A stretch of DNA of 34,678 nt from assembly GCF_009932375.1 (NCBI RefSeq), contig NZ_BLJG01000004.1, forward strand, positions 1 to 34,678, read 5' to 3'. Shown piece by piece: positions 25,299 through 34,678 of this stretch. Origin of the DNA: Pseudomonas juntendi. Its GTDB lineage: Bacteria; Pseudomonadota; Gammaproteobacteria; Pseudomonadales; Pseudomonadaceae. The notes below the pieces were generated by a model. That model did not search any database, had not been told where the DNA came from, and saw nothing but the letters and a program-made list of their open reading frames with translations. A program made the translations under genes and the position numbers. Positions within the stretch are counted from its first letter, which is position 1. Each line of letters starts with the position of its first letter.

Positions 25299-26939
25299 GT
25301 GAGCGAACTCATTCGCGTACCTGACATCGGCAGCGGTGAAGGTGAAATCATCGAGCTGTTCGTCAAGGTCGGTGACCGTATCGAGGCTGACCAGAGCCTG
25401 CTGACCCTGGAGTCCGACAAGGCCTCCATGGAGATCCCGGCACCCAAGGCCGGTGTCATCAAGGAGCTGAAGGTCAAGCTGGGCGACCGCCTGAAGGAAG
25501 GCGACGAACTGCTGGTGCTGGAAGCCGAGGGCGCCGCTGCTGCGGCCCCTGAGGCGCCAGCCGCTGCACCGGCCGAGGCTGCAGCCCCGGCCCCGGCCGC
25601 TGAAGCCGCCCCTGCCCCAGCGGCAGCGGCTGCACCGGCTGCCGCCGCCGTGCAGGACATCCACGTGCCAGACATCGGTTCGTCGGGCAAAGCCAAGATC
25701 ATCGAAGTACTGGTCAAGGTCGGCGACACCGTCGAAGCCGACCAGTCGCTGATTACCCTGGAGTCCGACAAGGCCTCCATGGAAATCCCGTCGCCGGCTG
25801 CCGGCGTGGTCGAAGAAGTCCTGTGCAAGCTGGAAGACGAAGTCGGCACTGGCGACCTGATCTTCAAGCTGAAGGTCGCTGGCGCTGCACCTGCTGCTGC
25901 CCCGGCACCTGCCGCCGCTGCCCCGGCCAAGGCTGAGGCTGCCCCGGCTGCCGCACCTGCTGCTGCCGCCCCGGCGGCAGCCCCTGCGCCGGCTACCACC
26001 GCGCCGGCTGCCGGTAGCAACGCCAAGGTCCACGCAGGCCCGGCGGTGCGCCAACTGGCCCGTGAATTCGGTGTCGACCTGGGCGCAGTCGCGGCCACCG
26101 GCCCGCACGGCCGCATCCTGAAGGAAGACGTGCAGGTCTACGTCAAAGCGATGATGCAAAAGGCATCGAGCGCCCCGGCAGCTGCCGGCGCGACCGGTGG
26201 CGCCGGCATCCCGCCGATCCCTGCCGTGGACTTCAGCAAGTTCGGTGAAGTGGAAGAAGTGGCCCTGACCCGCCTGATGCAGGTCGGTGCCGCCAACCTG
26301 CACCGCAGCTGGCTGAACGTGCCGCACGTGACCCAGTTCGACTCCGCCGACATCACCGAGCTGGAAGCCTTCCGCGTGGCGCAGAAGGCCGTGGCCGAAA
26401 AGGCTGGCGTGAAGCTGACCGTGCTGCCACTGCTGCTCAAGGCCTGCGCATTCCTGCTCAAGGAACTGCCAGACTTCAACAGCTCGCTGGCGCCAAGCGG
26501 CAAGGCCATCATCCGCAAGAAGTACGTGCACATCGGCTTCGCCGTGGATACCCCGGACGGCCTGCTGGTCCCTGTGATCAAGAACGTCGACCAGAAGAGC
26601 CTGCTGCAACTGGCTGCCGAAGCTGCGGCACTGGCTGAAAAAGCCCGTACCAAGAAGCTCTCGGCGGACGAGATGCAGGGTGCCTGCTTCACCATCTCCA
26701 GCCTCGGCCACATTGGCGGCACCGGTTTCACGCCGATCGTCAACGCGCCGGAAGTGGCGATCCTTGGCGTGTCCAAGGCGACCATGCAGCCGGTCTGGGA
26801 TGGCAAGGCCTTCCAGCCCAAGCTGATGCTGCCACTGTCGCTGTCCTACGATCACCGTGTGATCAACGGCGCTGCCGCCGCGCGCTTCACCAAGCGCCTG
26901 GGCGACGTGCTGGGCGACATCCGCACCATGCTGCTGTAA
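25299..26939 (+). CDS. aceF: Pyruvate dehydrogenase E2, dihydrolipoamide acetyltransferase
   Basis: Protein of 546 residues forming the core of the pyruvate dehydrogenase complex and passing acetyl groups to CoA. It has two lipoyl domains (~2-75 and ~118-192), each with LESDKASMEIP and lipoylated K41 and K158, joined by Ala/Pro linkers; a subunit-binding domain (~245-285, AGPAVRQLAREFGVDL); and a catalytic domain (~320-546). The active-site motif is DHRVINGAAAARF with H519 and N523; Asn in place of the enteric Asp is also found in Azotobacter E2. E. coli has three lipoyl domains, this one two. Start is GTG at 25299, with GAGGAG nine bases upstream. Confidence 0.97.
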   Translation: MSELIRVPDIGSGEGEIIELFVKVGDRIEADQSLLTLESDKASMEIPAPKAGVIKELKVKLGDRLKEGDELLVLEAEGAAAAAPEAPAAAPAEAAAPAPAAEAAPAPAAAAAPAAAAVQDIHVPDIGSSGKAKIIEVLVKVGDTVEADQSLITLESDKASMEIPSPAAGVVEEVLCKLEDEVGTGDLIFKLKVAGAAPAAAPAPAAAAPAKAEAAPAAAPAAAAPAAAPAPATTAPAAGSNAKVHAGPAVRQLAREFGVDLGAVAATGPHGRILKEDVQVYVKAMMQKASSAPAAAGATGGAGIPPIPAVDFSKFGEVEEVALTRLMQVGAANLHRSWLNVPHVTQFDSADITELEAFRVAQKAVAEKAGVKLTVLPLLLKACAFLLKELPDFNSSLAPSGKAIIRKKYVHIGFAVDTPDGLLVPVIKNVDQKSLLQLAAEAAALAEKARTKKLSADEMQGACFTISSLGHIGGTGFTPIVNAPEVAILGVSKATMQPVWDGKAFQPKLMLPLSLSYDHRVINGAAAARFTKRLGDVLGDIRTMLL

Positions 26940-26947
26940 GGCGGCCC

Positions 26948-26979
26948 ACTGCCCCTGCATGCAGGGGCAGTTCCTTTTT
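26948..26979 (+). terminator. Rho-independent terminator of aceEF
   Basis: Bases 26948-26971 form a perfect 24-bp palindrome (ACTGCCCCTGCA and its complement) followed by TTCCTTTTT. It starts nine bases after the aceF stop. GC-rich stem plus T-run is the standard form. Confidence 0.85.
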
Positions 26980-27003
26980 CGAGCTGCCACGCTCGTACCT
27001 CAA

Positions 27004-27029
27004 CCCCGTCGATTGGCGGGGCTTTTTTT
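27004..27029 (+). terminator. Second terminator downstream of aceF
   Basis: A stem CCCCG (27004-27008) with CGGGG (27017-27021), extended inward by a G-T wobble and a C-G pair, is followed by C and seven T. It lies 25 bases beyond the first terminator, so aceEF transcription is stopped by two hairpins in series before dipA. Confidence 0.82.
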
Positions 27030-27188
27030 GCCCGCCGGAAAACCAGGCCAAACTACAGATTCCGGCCAGGCCGCCGATAACCCCTACACAGCATCACACA
27101 TGGCTGCTTGCCAGCCCTTGGCACATGATGCAACCTTGCCAGACCCGCAGCGGCCCTACGCAGCATTCCCTCTTCAAGCGAGTCTTCG

Positions 27189-29879
27189 ATGAAAAGCCAA
27201 CCCGATGCCGCCAGCCGTGTGGCGGCCGAGGTCGTCACGCCGTTACCCGTGCCCTCGCGGCTGGGCATGCTGCGTTTCGAAAGGCTCAACGAAGCCAGCT
27301 GGGCCATGCTTTACCTGGACCCAGCCTGCGAGCGGCAGTTCGGCCTGCATGCCGGCACCTTGTGCGCACAGTTCGAGGCGCCCTACGCCAGCCTGATGGA
27401 ACCCGAGGCACGCTACCGCCTGCACGACGAGATCCAGCAGCAACTGGCCCAGCGCGGTTACTACCGGGTGCGCTATACCCTGCATACGCCCAATACCGCA
27501 CTGCGCCTGCTGGAGGCGGGTGAAGCCTACAAGCAGCACAACCGCCTGCTGCTGCGTGGCTACCTGAGCGTGCTCGACGAGCAGCCGCACGACGCCGCCG
27601 AGCAGGATGCCAACGACCTGGAGTCGCGCAACAACCGCCTGCAGTTGGCCCTGCAACTGAACCAGCGCGCCCAGCAGGAGCAACTTGAGCACCTGGAACG
27701 CGTGCGCGGCCAGCAGGACCTGATCCTGCGTTTGGCCCGCCAACGTTACAGTGCCGAAAACTCGCTGCTGGAAGCCGCCCAGCTGATCACCCAGAGCGCT
27801 TGCGAAATCTACAACGTAGACAGCGCCAGCATCTGGCACCTGGAAGACCAGCGCCTGGAGCCGATCACCGCGTGGAAACGCGACACCCAGGAACACCGCC
27901 GCCCCGAAGCCATCGACGCCAGCCGTTTCCCGGACTACCTCGACGCGCTGCACGCCAGCCGCGCCATCGATGCCCATAACGCCGGCCATGACCCGCGCAC
28001 CCGTGAGCTGGCACGAAGTCTGTGCCCGGAAAACAAGGCCATGCTCGACGCCAGCATTCGTGTCGACGGCCAGGTGGTGGGTGTGCTGTGCCTGGAGCAG
28101 ACCGGCCAGCCCCGTGCCTGGCAGTCGGATGAAATCGCCTTCGCCGGCGAACTGGCCGACCAGTTCGCCCAGGTCATCACCAACCACAACCGCCGCGCTG
28201 CAGCCAACGCCCTGCACCTGTTCCAGCGTGCGGTCGAACAAAGCGCCAGCGCGTTCCTGCTGGTCAACCGCGATGGCCGGGTGGAGTACGTCAACCCAAG
28301 CTTTACCGCCATTACCCAGTACAGCACCGACGAAGTACAAGGCCGCCACCTCGGCGAGCTGCCGGCGCTGGAAAACCTCAATGAGTTGTTGTTCGACTCA
28401 CCGTCAAGCCTGGCCATGGGCAACAGCTGGCAAGGCGAATTCAAGAGCCGGCGCAAGAACCTCGAGCCCTACTGGGGGCAGCTGTCGATTTCCAAGGTGT
28501 ACGGCGACAACCGTGAGCTGACCCACTACATCGGCATCTATGAAGACATCACCCAGACCAAACTGGCGCAGCAGCGCATCGAACGCCTGGCGTACACCGA
28601 CAACCTGACCAACCTGGGCAACCGCCCGGCGTTCATTCGCAGCCTGGATGAGCGCTTTGCCCGCGACGGCGAACATTCGATGTGCCTGCTGCTGGTAGAC
28701 ATCGACAACTTCAAGCGCATCAACGACAGCCTTGGCCATCAGACCGGCGACAAACTGCTCATCAGCCTGGCCCGGCGCCTGCGCAACAGCCTGCACAGCG
28801 GCGGTATCCTGGCACGCTTTGCCAGCAACGAGTTCGCCGTGCTGCTGGACAACACCATCCTGGAAGATGGCCAGGGCGTGGCCCTGCAGTTGCTGCGCAC
28901 CCTCGACAAGCCGATGTTCGTCGACAACCAGTTGATCAACGTTACCGCCTCGGTCGGCCTGGCCTATGCACCCTTGCACGGCAGCGACCCGGCCAGCCTG
29001 ATGAAGAACGCCGGCCTGGCGCTGCACAAGGCCAAGGCCAACGGCAAGCACCAGGTGCAGGTGTTCACCGAAGTGCTCAATGCCGAGGCCAGCTACAAGC
29101 TGTTCGTCGAGAACAACCTGCGGCGCGCGCTGACCCAGAACGAGCTGGAGGTGTTCTACCAGCCCAAGCTGTGCCTGCGCAGCGGTCGCCTGCTGGGCCT
29201 GGAGGCGCTGCTGCGCTGGAACCACCCCGAGCGCGGCATGATCCGCCCGGACCAGTTCATCAGCGTGGCCGAGGAAACCGGCCTGATCATCCCCATTGGC
29301 AAGTGGGTCGTGCGCCAGTCCTGCCGCATGAGCCAGGAATTGCGCGCCGCTGGCATGGGTAACCTGCATGTGGCCATCAACCTGTCGCCCAAGCAGTTTT
29401 CCGACCCGGACCTGGTGGCGTCGATCAGCAGCATCCTCAAGGAAGAAGCCCTGCCCCCGCACCTGCTGGAGCTGGAGCTGACCGAAGGCTTGCTGCTGGA
29501 AGCCAGCGAAGACACCCACCGCCAGCTGGAGGAACTCAAGGCCTTGGGGCTGACCCTGGCCATGGACGACTTTGGCACCGGCTACTCGTCGCTGAGCTAC
29601 CTCAAGAAGTTTCCAATCGACATCCTCAAGATCGACCGTAGCTTCATCAACGAGATCCCCGACAACCAGGACGACATGGAAATCACCTCGGCAGTGATCG
29701 CCATGGCCCACAACCTGAAGCTGAAGGTGGTGGCCGAGGGCATCGAAACCCCGGAGCAGCTGGCATTCTTGCGCAGGCACCGGTGTGATGTGGGCCAGGG
29801 CTACCTGTTCGACCGGCCGATCCCGGGGCGCGAGCTGGCCGAGCGGTTGAAGCGCTATCCGCGTGGACCGGTGGCCTGA
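27189..29879 (+). CDS. dipA: c-di-GMP phosphodiesterase DipA (PAS-GAF-PAS-GGDEF-EAL)
   Basis: Protein of 896 residues, close to P. aeruginosa DipA (PA5017), which also lies between aceF and msrA. Domains: N-terminal PAS-like region (~20-120), short helical linker (~135-185), GAF (~190-335), PAS (~343-460), GGDEF (~462-625), EAL (~640-890). The GGDEF signature is replaced by ASNEF (545-549), so cyclase activity is not expected. The EAL domain is complete: EALLRW from E672, [29 protein letters not shown] and AEGIET. It should cleave c-di-GMP; DipA is needed for biofilm dispersion in P. aeruginosa. No transmembrane segment, so cytoplasmic. ATG at 27189 follows a weak ribosome site. Confidence 0.93.
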   Translation: MKSQPDAASRVAAEVVTPLPVPSRLGMLRFERLNEASWAMLYLDPACERQFGLHAGTLCAQFEAPYASLMEPEARYRLHDEIQQQLAQRGYYRVRYTLHTPNTALRLLEAGEAYKQHNRLLLRGYLSVLDEQPHDAAEQDANDLESRNNRLQLALQLNQRAQQEQLEHLERVRGQQDLILRLARQRYSAENSLLEAAQLITQSACEIYNVDSASIWHLEDQRLEPITAWKRDTQEHRRPEAIDASRFPDYLDALHASRAIDAHNAGHDPRTRELARSLCPENKAMLDASIRVDGQVVGVLCLEQTGQPRAWQSDEIAFAGELADQFAQVITNHNRRAAANALHLFQRAVEQSASAFLLVNRDGRVEYVNPSFTAITQYSTDEVQGRHLGELPALENLNELLFDSPSSLAMGNSWQGEFKSRRKNLEPYWGQLSISKVYGDNRELTHYIGIYEDITQTKLAQQRIERLAYTDNLTNLGNRPAFIRSLDERFARDGEHSMCLLLVDIDNFKRINDSLGHQTGDKLLISLARRLRNSLHSGGILARFASNEFAVLLDNTILEDGQGVALQLLRTLDKPMFVDNQLINVTASVGLAYAPLHGSDPASLMKNAGLALHKAKANGKHQVQVFTEVLNAEASYKLFVENNLRRALTQNELEVFYQPKLCLRSGRLLGLEALLRWNHPERGMIRPDQFISVAEETGLIIPIGKWVVRQSCRMSQELRAAGMGNLHVAINLSPKQFSDPDLVASISSILKEEALPPHLLELELTEGLLLEASEDTHRQLEELKALGLTLAMDDFGTGYSSLSYLKKFPIDILKIDRSFINEIPDNQDDMEITSAVIAMAHNLKLKVVAEGIETPEQLAFLRRHRCDVGQGYLFDRPIPGRELAERLKRYPRGPVA

Positions 29880-29915
29880 CAGCGGCGTAAACCTCGGGCA
29901 CTATAGAAGCCATTC

Positions 29916-29998
29916 GGGCCTCTTCGCGGGCACGCCCGCTCCCACAGGCTCCCCACAACATCCAGATCCTGTGGGAACGGGCATGCCCGCGAAAGCCC
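29916..29998. repeat. REP pair between dipA and msrA
   Basis: Two REP elements in inverted orientation: arm 29916-29948 (GGGCCTCTTCGCGGGCACGC onward to CACAGG) and arm 29968-29998 (CCTGTGGGAACGGGCATGCC onward), with 19 bases between. It lies 37 bases past the dipA stop and before msrA. The left arm is identical over 33 bases to the left arm of the pair after the glutathione S-transferase gene. Confidence 0.9.
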
Positions 29999-30036
29999 CA
30001 ACCCCTATCCAACTGGTTAAACACAGAGGAACGGCT

Positions 30037-30705
30037 ATGGTCCTGCGTTCGGAAATCCTGGTGAACAAAAACGTCATGCCTACCGCGGAACAGGCCCTGC
30101 CTGGCCGCGAAACGCCAATGAGCCTGCCCGAGTTCCACTACGTCTTCAAGGACACCCCATTGCTCGGCCCGTTCTTCGAAGGCAGCATCGACTTCGCCAT
30201 CTTCGGCCTGGGCTGCTTCTGGGGTGCCGAGCGCCGTTTCTGGCAGCGCGAAGGGGTGGTCAGCACCGTAGTGGGCTACGCCGGCGGCTTTACCCCGAAC
30301 CCAACCTACGAAGAGGTCTGCTCGGGCCTGACCGGCCACACCGAAGTGGTGCTGGTGGTGTTCGACAAGGACAAGGTCAGCTACCGCGAACTGCTGGCGA
30401 TGTTCTGGGAGCTGCACAACCCGACCCAGGGCATGCGCCAGGGTAACGATGTCGGTACCCAATACCGCTCGGCCATCTACTGCACCAGCCCGGAACAGCT
30501 GGAACAGGCCAAGGCCAGCCGTGACGCCTTCCAGGCCGAGCTGAGCAAGGCCGGGTTCGGCGAAATCACCACCGAAATCGACCAGGCACCGACGGTGTAC
30601 TTCGCCGAGGCCTACCACCAGCAGTACCTGGCCAAGAACCCGGACGGCTACTGCGGCATCGGCGGTACCGGCGTGTGCCTGCCACCCAGCCTGCAAGGTA
30701 ACTGA
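30037..30705 (+). CDS. msrA: Peptide methionine sulfoxide reductase A
   Basis: Protein of 222 residues that reduces methionine-S-sulfoxide in proteins, using thioredoxin. The catalytic Cys is C60 in [14 protein letters not shown]; resolving cysteines C206 and C214 lie in [11 protein letters not shown] at the C-terminus. [24 protein letters not shown] and [19 protein letters not shown] are family signatures. No signal peptide, so cytoplasmic. ATG at 30037 has AGAGGA six bases upstream; the longer frame from 29863 begins inside dipA and is rejected. A glutathione S-transferase gene follows after three bases, making a small redox operon. Confidence 0.97.
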   Translation: MVLRSEILVNKNVMPTAEQALPGRETPMSLPEFHYVFKDTPLLGPFFEGSIDFAIFGLGCFWGAERRFWQREGVVSTVVGYAGGFTPNPTYEEVCSGLTGHTEVVLVVFDKDKVSYRELLAMFWELHNPTQGMRQGNDVGTQYRSAIYCTSPEQLEQAKASRDAFQAELSKAGFGEITTEIDQAPTVYFAEAYHQQYLAKNPDGYCGIGGTGVCLPPSLQGN

Positions 30706-30708
30706 AGC

Positions 30709-31332
30709 ATGAGCACGATGACGCTGTTCCACTCGCCCTTGTCGCCGTTCGTGCGCAAGGTGATGGTTGTGCTGCACGAAACCGGCCAACTGCAGCGGGT
30801 GCAGTTGCAGCCGGTCAACATCAGCCCGGTGAGCGGCGACCCGCAGCTGAACCAGGGCAACCCGATCGGCAAGATCCCGGCGCTGCGCCTGGAAGACGGC
30901 ACCGTGCTGCACGACAGCCGGGTGATCTGTGAGTACCTCGACCAGCAGCACGTCGGCCTGCCGCTGCTGCCACGCGAAGGCTCGGCGCGCTGGCGGCGCC
31001 TGACGCTGGTGTCGCAGGCCGATGCAGTCCTGGATGCAGCGGTATCGTGCCGTTATGAAAGCTTCCTGCGGCCTGAAGACAAGCGCTGGGACGGTTGGCT
31101 GCAGGCGCAGGGCGACAAGATTCGCCGTAGCCTGGCCAACCTGGAGCAGGAGCATTTGCTTGAGCTGATGTCCGGGTTCGACCTGGCGGCGATAGGCGTG
31201 GCCTGTGCGCTGGGGTATCTGGACCTGCGTCAGCCCGAGTTCGGCTGGCGCGAGCAGCAGCCCGGGCTGGCCGCGTGGTATGCCGAGGTGAGCAAGCGGC
31301 CGTCGATGGTCGCCACTTCTCCGCAGGCCTGA
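30709..31332 (+). CDS. Glutathione S-transferase family protein
   Basis: Protein of 207 residues. The N-terminal thioredoxin-like domain (~1-80) begins MTLFHSPLSPFVRKVMVVLHE, with a serine in the glutathione-activating position, cis-proline in GKIPALRLEDG and the glutathione-contacting DSRVICEYLDQ. The remainder is the helical C-terminal domain. It should conjugate or reduce a glutathione-linked substrate; which one cannot be told. It begins three bases after msrA, so both are probably made from one message in oxidative stress defence. Confidence 0.93.
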   Translation: MSTMTLFHSPLSPFVRKVMVVLHETGQLQRVQLQPVNISPVSGDPQLNQGNPIGKIPALRLEDGTVLHDSRVICEYLDQQHVGLPLLPREGSARWRRLTLVSQADAVLDAAVSCRYESFLRPEDKRWDGWLQAQGDKIRRSLANLEQEHLLELMSGFDLAAIGVACALGYLDLRQPEFGWREQQPGLAAWYAEVSKRPSMVATSPQA

Positions 31333-31333
31333 A

Positions 31334-31426
31334 GGGCCTCTTCGCGGGCACGCCCGCTCCCACAGGGACATCACAGTATTCGAGAGCTGTGCAGTACCTG
31401 TGGGAGCGGGCATGCCCGCGAAGGCC
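31334..31426. repeat. REP pair downstream of the glutathione S-transferase gene
   Basis: Inverted REP elements: arm 31334-31366 and arm 31397-31426, with 30 bases between. It begins one base after the end of the glutathione S-transferase stop codon. Arms are almost the same as those of the pair at 29916-29998, in the same orientation. It may act as a transcript 3' end. Confidence 0.9.
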
Positions 31427-31507
31427 TCACCGGGGTGCCACAGGAAACAACTGCCCAATCCTGATCCAATCAGCGCCCGACCTGTTTGCCCTCCCTCAAG
31501 CTACCTA

Positions 31508-32008
31508 TCAGCAGTCTGGCTTGCCAGCAGTAAATTTCTTCGCCGGGTTGACCGCCGCCTTGAACTCGCGCAGCGCCTTGGAGCCAATCAACAGCGGGTA
31601 GTTGAAGTTGCTGCGGTCCACCAGGTTCACTTCGACAGTGCGTTTCACGTCACCCAGGCACAACTGCAGGTCGACCACCGGGCGCTTGGAAACTTCCGGC
31701 GTATCCCCTTCGTCTTCCTCATCGGCCCGCCCTTTGATCTTGCTGATACGCGAGACCTTGTGCTCGTAAACTTTGCCATCGGCGTCCTTGGTCGCCAGGC
31801 GAAAGCGCACCCACTCATCGCCATCGCGGGTGAACAACTCGATATCCTTGGCCGACAGCGACGCGGTAAAGGCGCCGGTATCCATCTTGGCCTTCAACGT
31901 TTCGCCCAGCTCGGGCAGGGCGATGTTCTCGTAACGGCCGTAGAGGGTAGGGTCGGCGGCCATTACCGGCAGTGACAATAACGACAACAGGGCAAGCAAA
32001 GGTTTCAC
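31508..32008 (-). CDS. Exported retropepsin-like aspartic protease (PF05618 family)
   Basis: Protein of 166 residues in the family first labelled ATP-dependent zinc protease and now regarded as retropepsin-like. The start is GTG at 32008 with AAGGAAG eight bases upstream; the upstream extension to 32173 has no family similarity. Residues 1-19 (KPLLALLSLLSLPVMA then ADP) form a signal peptide, so it acts in the periplasm or outside. The active-site motif AKMDTGAFTASLSA is Asp-Thr-Gly-Ala as in retropepsins. An acidic insert, GRADEEDEGDT, follows the central strands; the end has LIGSKALREF. One Asp-Thr-Gly per chain implies a homodimer. Substrate unknown. Confidence 0.85.
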   Translation of the reverse strand: MKPLLALLSLLSLPVMAADPTLYGRYENIALPELGETLKAKMDTGAFTASLSAKDIELFTRDGDEWVRFRLATKDADGKVYEHKVSRISKIKGRADEEDEGDTPEVSKRPVVDLQLCLGDVKRTVEVNLVDRSNFNYPLLIGSKALREFKAAVNPAKKFTAGKPDC

Positions 32009-32125
32009 AGGCAGGCTTCCTTCAAAGAGGTCAGTGCTTAGACTGCACTGGCAGGATAGGTTCGTTGTCACAAGGTTATCCAACATGTTGTGAAACATTT
32101 GTTCCTGCCGCCGGGCATTGGACAT

Positions 32126-32154
32126 TTGGCGTAGGCCACGGCGCTGCTTATCAT
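32126..32154 (+). promoter_or_regulatory. Sigma-70 promoter candidate for acyltransferase gene
   Basis: TTGGCG (32126-32131), a 17-base spacer and TATCAT (32149-32154) match 4 of 6 and 5 of 6 of the consensus hexamers. Transcription would start near 32161, 30 bases before the ATG at 32191. It fits the gene well; activity is untested. Confidence 0.55.
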
Positions 32155-32190
32155 TGCGCCCTGCCAACTTCATACAACAAGAGTTTCCTT

Positions 32191-33078
32191 ATGCGTCGCC
32201 TGCTTACCGGCATTCTTACGACCACCCTGCTGCTGCTCAACACCTTGGTGCTGATCTGCCCGCTGCTGGTCTTCGCCCTGCTCAAACTGGTGTTGCCGGG
32301 CCGTGGCCGTGACTATGCCTCGTGGGCGGTGATGTGGGTGGCCGAAACCTGGTCGGAAATCGACAAGGCCATCTTTGCCCTGTGCATCCCCACCCAGTGG
32401 GATATCCGCGGCGTCGAGAACCTGCGCAAGGACACTTCCTACCTGGCGGTTAGCAACCACCAGTCCTGGGTGGACATTCCTGCCTTGATCGAAAGCCTCA
32501 ACCGGCGCACGCCGTTCTTCAAGTTCTTCCTGAAAAAAGAACTGATCTGGGTACCGCTGCTGGGGCTGGCCTGGTGGGGGCTGGATTACCCGTTCATGAA
32601 GCGCTACAGCAAGGCCTTTCTGGCCAAGCACCCCGAGCTGAAGGGCAAGGACCTGGAGATTACCAAGGCCGCCTGCGAGCTGTTCAAGCGCCAGCCGGTG
32701 ACCGTGGTCAACTACCTCGAAGGCACGCGCTTCACCGACGCCAAGCGCCAGGCGCAACAGTCGCCATACCGTTACCTGCTCAAGCCCAAGGCCGGTGGCG
32801 TGGCGTTCGTGCTGGCGGCGCTGGGTGATCAGCTCGATGCGCTGCTGGACGTGACCATCGTGTACCCAGGCAACAAGGCGCCGGGGTTCTGGGATTTGCT
32901 CAATGGCAGCATTAGCCGGGTGATTATCGACATTCAGGTGCGTGAGCTGGACCCTGGATTGTGGGCGGGGGATTACGAGAACGATCCTGAATTCCGCCAG
33001 ACCGTGCAGGCCTGGGTGAACCAGTTGTGGTTGGACAAGGACCAGCGGATCGAGCAACTGCGGGGGGAGATGGGCTGA
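32191..33078 (+). CDS. YihG-family lysophospholipid acyltransferase
   Basis: Membrane protein of 295 residues of the PlsC-like acyltransferase superfamily. An N-terminal hydrophobic segment (~5-38, GILTTTLLLLNTLVLICPLL) anchors it in the inner membrane. The catalytic block NHQSWVDIP supplies the NHxxxxD His and Asp, and EGTRF is the acyl-acceptor motif. It should acylate a lysophospholipid or related acceptor. Length and N-terminus match E. coli YihG-type enzymes rather than PlsC. ATG at 32191 follows AAGAG; the in-frame extension to 31972 overlaps the protease gene and is rejected. The gene is divergent from the retropepsin-like gene. Confidence 0.9.
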   Translation: MRRLLTGILTTTLLLLNTLVLICPLLVFALLKLVLPGRGRDYASWAVMWVAETWSEIDKAIFALCIPTQWDIRGVENLRKDTSYLAVSNHQSWVDIPALIESLNRRTPFFKFFLKKELIWVPLLGLAWWGLDYPFMKRYSKAFLAKHPELKGKDLEITKAACELFKRQPVTVVNYLEGTRFTDAKRQAQQSPYRYLLKPKAGGVAFVLAALGDQLDALLDVTIVYPGNKAPGFWDLLNGSISRVIIDIQVRELDPGLWAGDYENDPEFRQTVQAWVNQLWLDKDQRIEQLRGEMG

Positions 33079-33095
33079 GGTCTTTACCGCCTGGT

Positions 33096-33130
33096 GGGGC
33101 CTCTTCGCGGGTGAACCCGCTCCTACGCAG
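33096..33130 (+). repeat. Single REP element, P. putida type
   Basis: A 35-bp REP with CCTCTTCGCGGGTGAACCCG followed by CTCCTACGCAG, close to the published P. putida REP consensus as I remember it. It is 17 bases past the acyltransferase stop. Unlike the other copies in this window it has no inverted partner close by. Confidence 0.85.
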
Positions 33131-33232
33131 GGTGGTGCTACCTTCGGGCTTGCGCTGCCACCCGCGGCCCGCTCAGGCAGCCCAACAATCCGATTAAAAC
33201 CCAGGCTAATAATCAACATAAGGATTACTTTT

Positions 33233-33261
33233 TTGTCATCCCCCACCCAAGTGGATAAAAA
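33233..33261 (+). promoter_or_regulatory. Sigma-70 promoter candidate for APC permease gene
   Basis: TTGTCA (33233-33238), a 17-base spacer and TAAAAA (33256-33261) match 5 of 6 and 4 of 6 of the consensus. The predicted start near 33268 leaves a leader of about 34 bases before the ATG at 33302. The surrounding AT-rich patch contrasts with the flanking genes. Confidence 0.55.
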
Positions 33262-33301
33262 TCGACCAAAGCACAACTAAAAAAACGCTCTGGATCGATC
33301 G

Positions 33302-34651
<1,350 letters not shown>

Positions 34652-34678
34652 CTCCGCTTTCCTGGGCTTGACTCCGCT

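Noticed and set aside
26935..26939. HRVING in AceF as a damaged active site (Asn523 for Asp)
   Set aside because: Asn at this position is found in the well-studied Azotobacter E2 and appears normal for the pseudomonad lineage.
27114..27140. TTGGCAC...GCAACC block upstream of dipA as a sigma-54 promoter
   Set aside because: The GG-to-GC distance is 8 bases instead of the required 10, so the element does not fit.

Overview
The window is high-GC chromosomal DNA from a Pseudomonas, most likely the P. putida group. Three things point there. The run aceF-aceE / glnE-waaF-waaC-waaG-waaP with dipA and msrA next to aceF follows the gene order I remember from P. putida KT2440 and P. aeruginosa PAO1. 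The scattered palindromes of the form CTCTTCGCGGG...CCCGCTCC are the REP type typical of P. putida. The proteins (GlnE, AceE, AceF with an HRVING catalytic motif, WapP/WapQ kinases) are pseudomonad in character. No rRNA, tRNA, CRISPR array, insertion sequence, integrase or phage gene was seen.

Layout. (1) 1-3501: palindromic intergenic DNA, an orphan response regulator on the minus strand, then divergently a cNMP/CBS/DUF294 nucleotidyltransferase overlapping a DnaQ-like exonuclease. (2) 3607-9295: a cell-surface-signalling iron locus: Fur-like box, ECF sigma factor (TTG start), FecR-type anti-sigma, FhuA/FoxA-type TonB-dependent receptor, PepSY membrane protein and a 58-residue membrane protein. 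The order matches the P. aeruginosa foxI-foxR-foxA-foxB locus as I remember it. A REP-bounded tandem repeat separates receptor and PepSY genes. (3) 9367-12177: a 936-residue protein resembling the large DUF6543/dermonecrotic-toxin-like pseudomonad proteins, whose 3' end overlaps the end of the LPS operon by 40 bp. (4) 12138-19098, minus strand: the LPS inner-core operon waaF-waaC-waaG-waaP-wapP-wapQ-dual kinase, seven genes joined by overlaps of 0-4 nt. (5) 19323-22256: glnE, divergent from (6) aceE-aceF, with a 383-bp intergenic region carrying two 15-bp operator-like palindromes 52 bp apart. (7) 27189-31332: dipA (c-di-GMP phosphodiesterase with a degenerate GGDEF site), msrA and a glutathione S-transferase gene, the last two bracketed by near-identical REP pairs. 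(8) 31508-34651: an exported retropepsin-like protease (minus), a YihG-type acyltransferase and a PuuP-like APC permease.

How the genes work together. Genes of block 2 would sense, import and reduce a ferric hydroxamate siderophore. Block 4 transfers heptose and glucose and phosphorylates the LPS inner core. aceEF make two components of pyruvate dehydrogenase, GlnE sets glutamine synthetase activity, and DipA lowers c-di-GMP.

Most of the window is conserved chromosome. The leads most worth following are the WapQ-like kinase lacking its catalytic Asp beside a tandem double kinase, the toxin-like gene wedged against the LPS operon, the collapsed-REP tandem array, and the paired palindromes upstream of aceE. 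All database-style comparisons here are from memory; no search was run.
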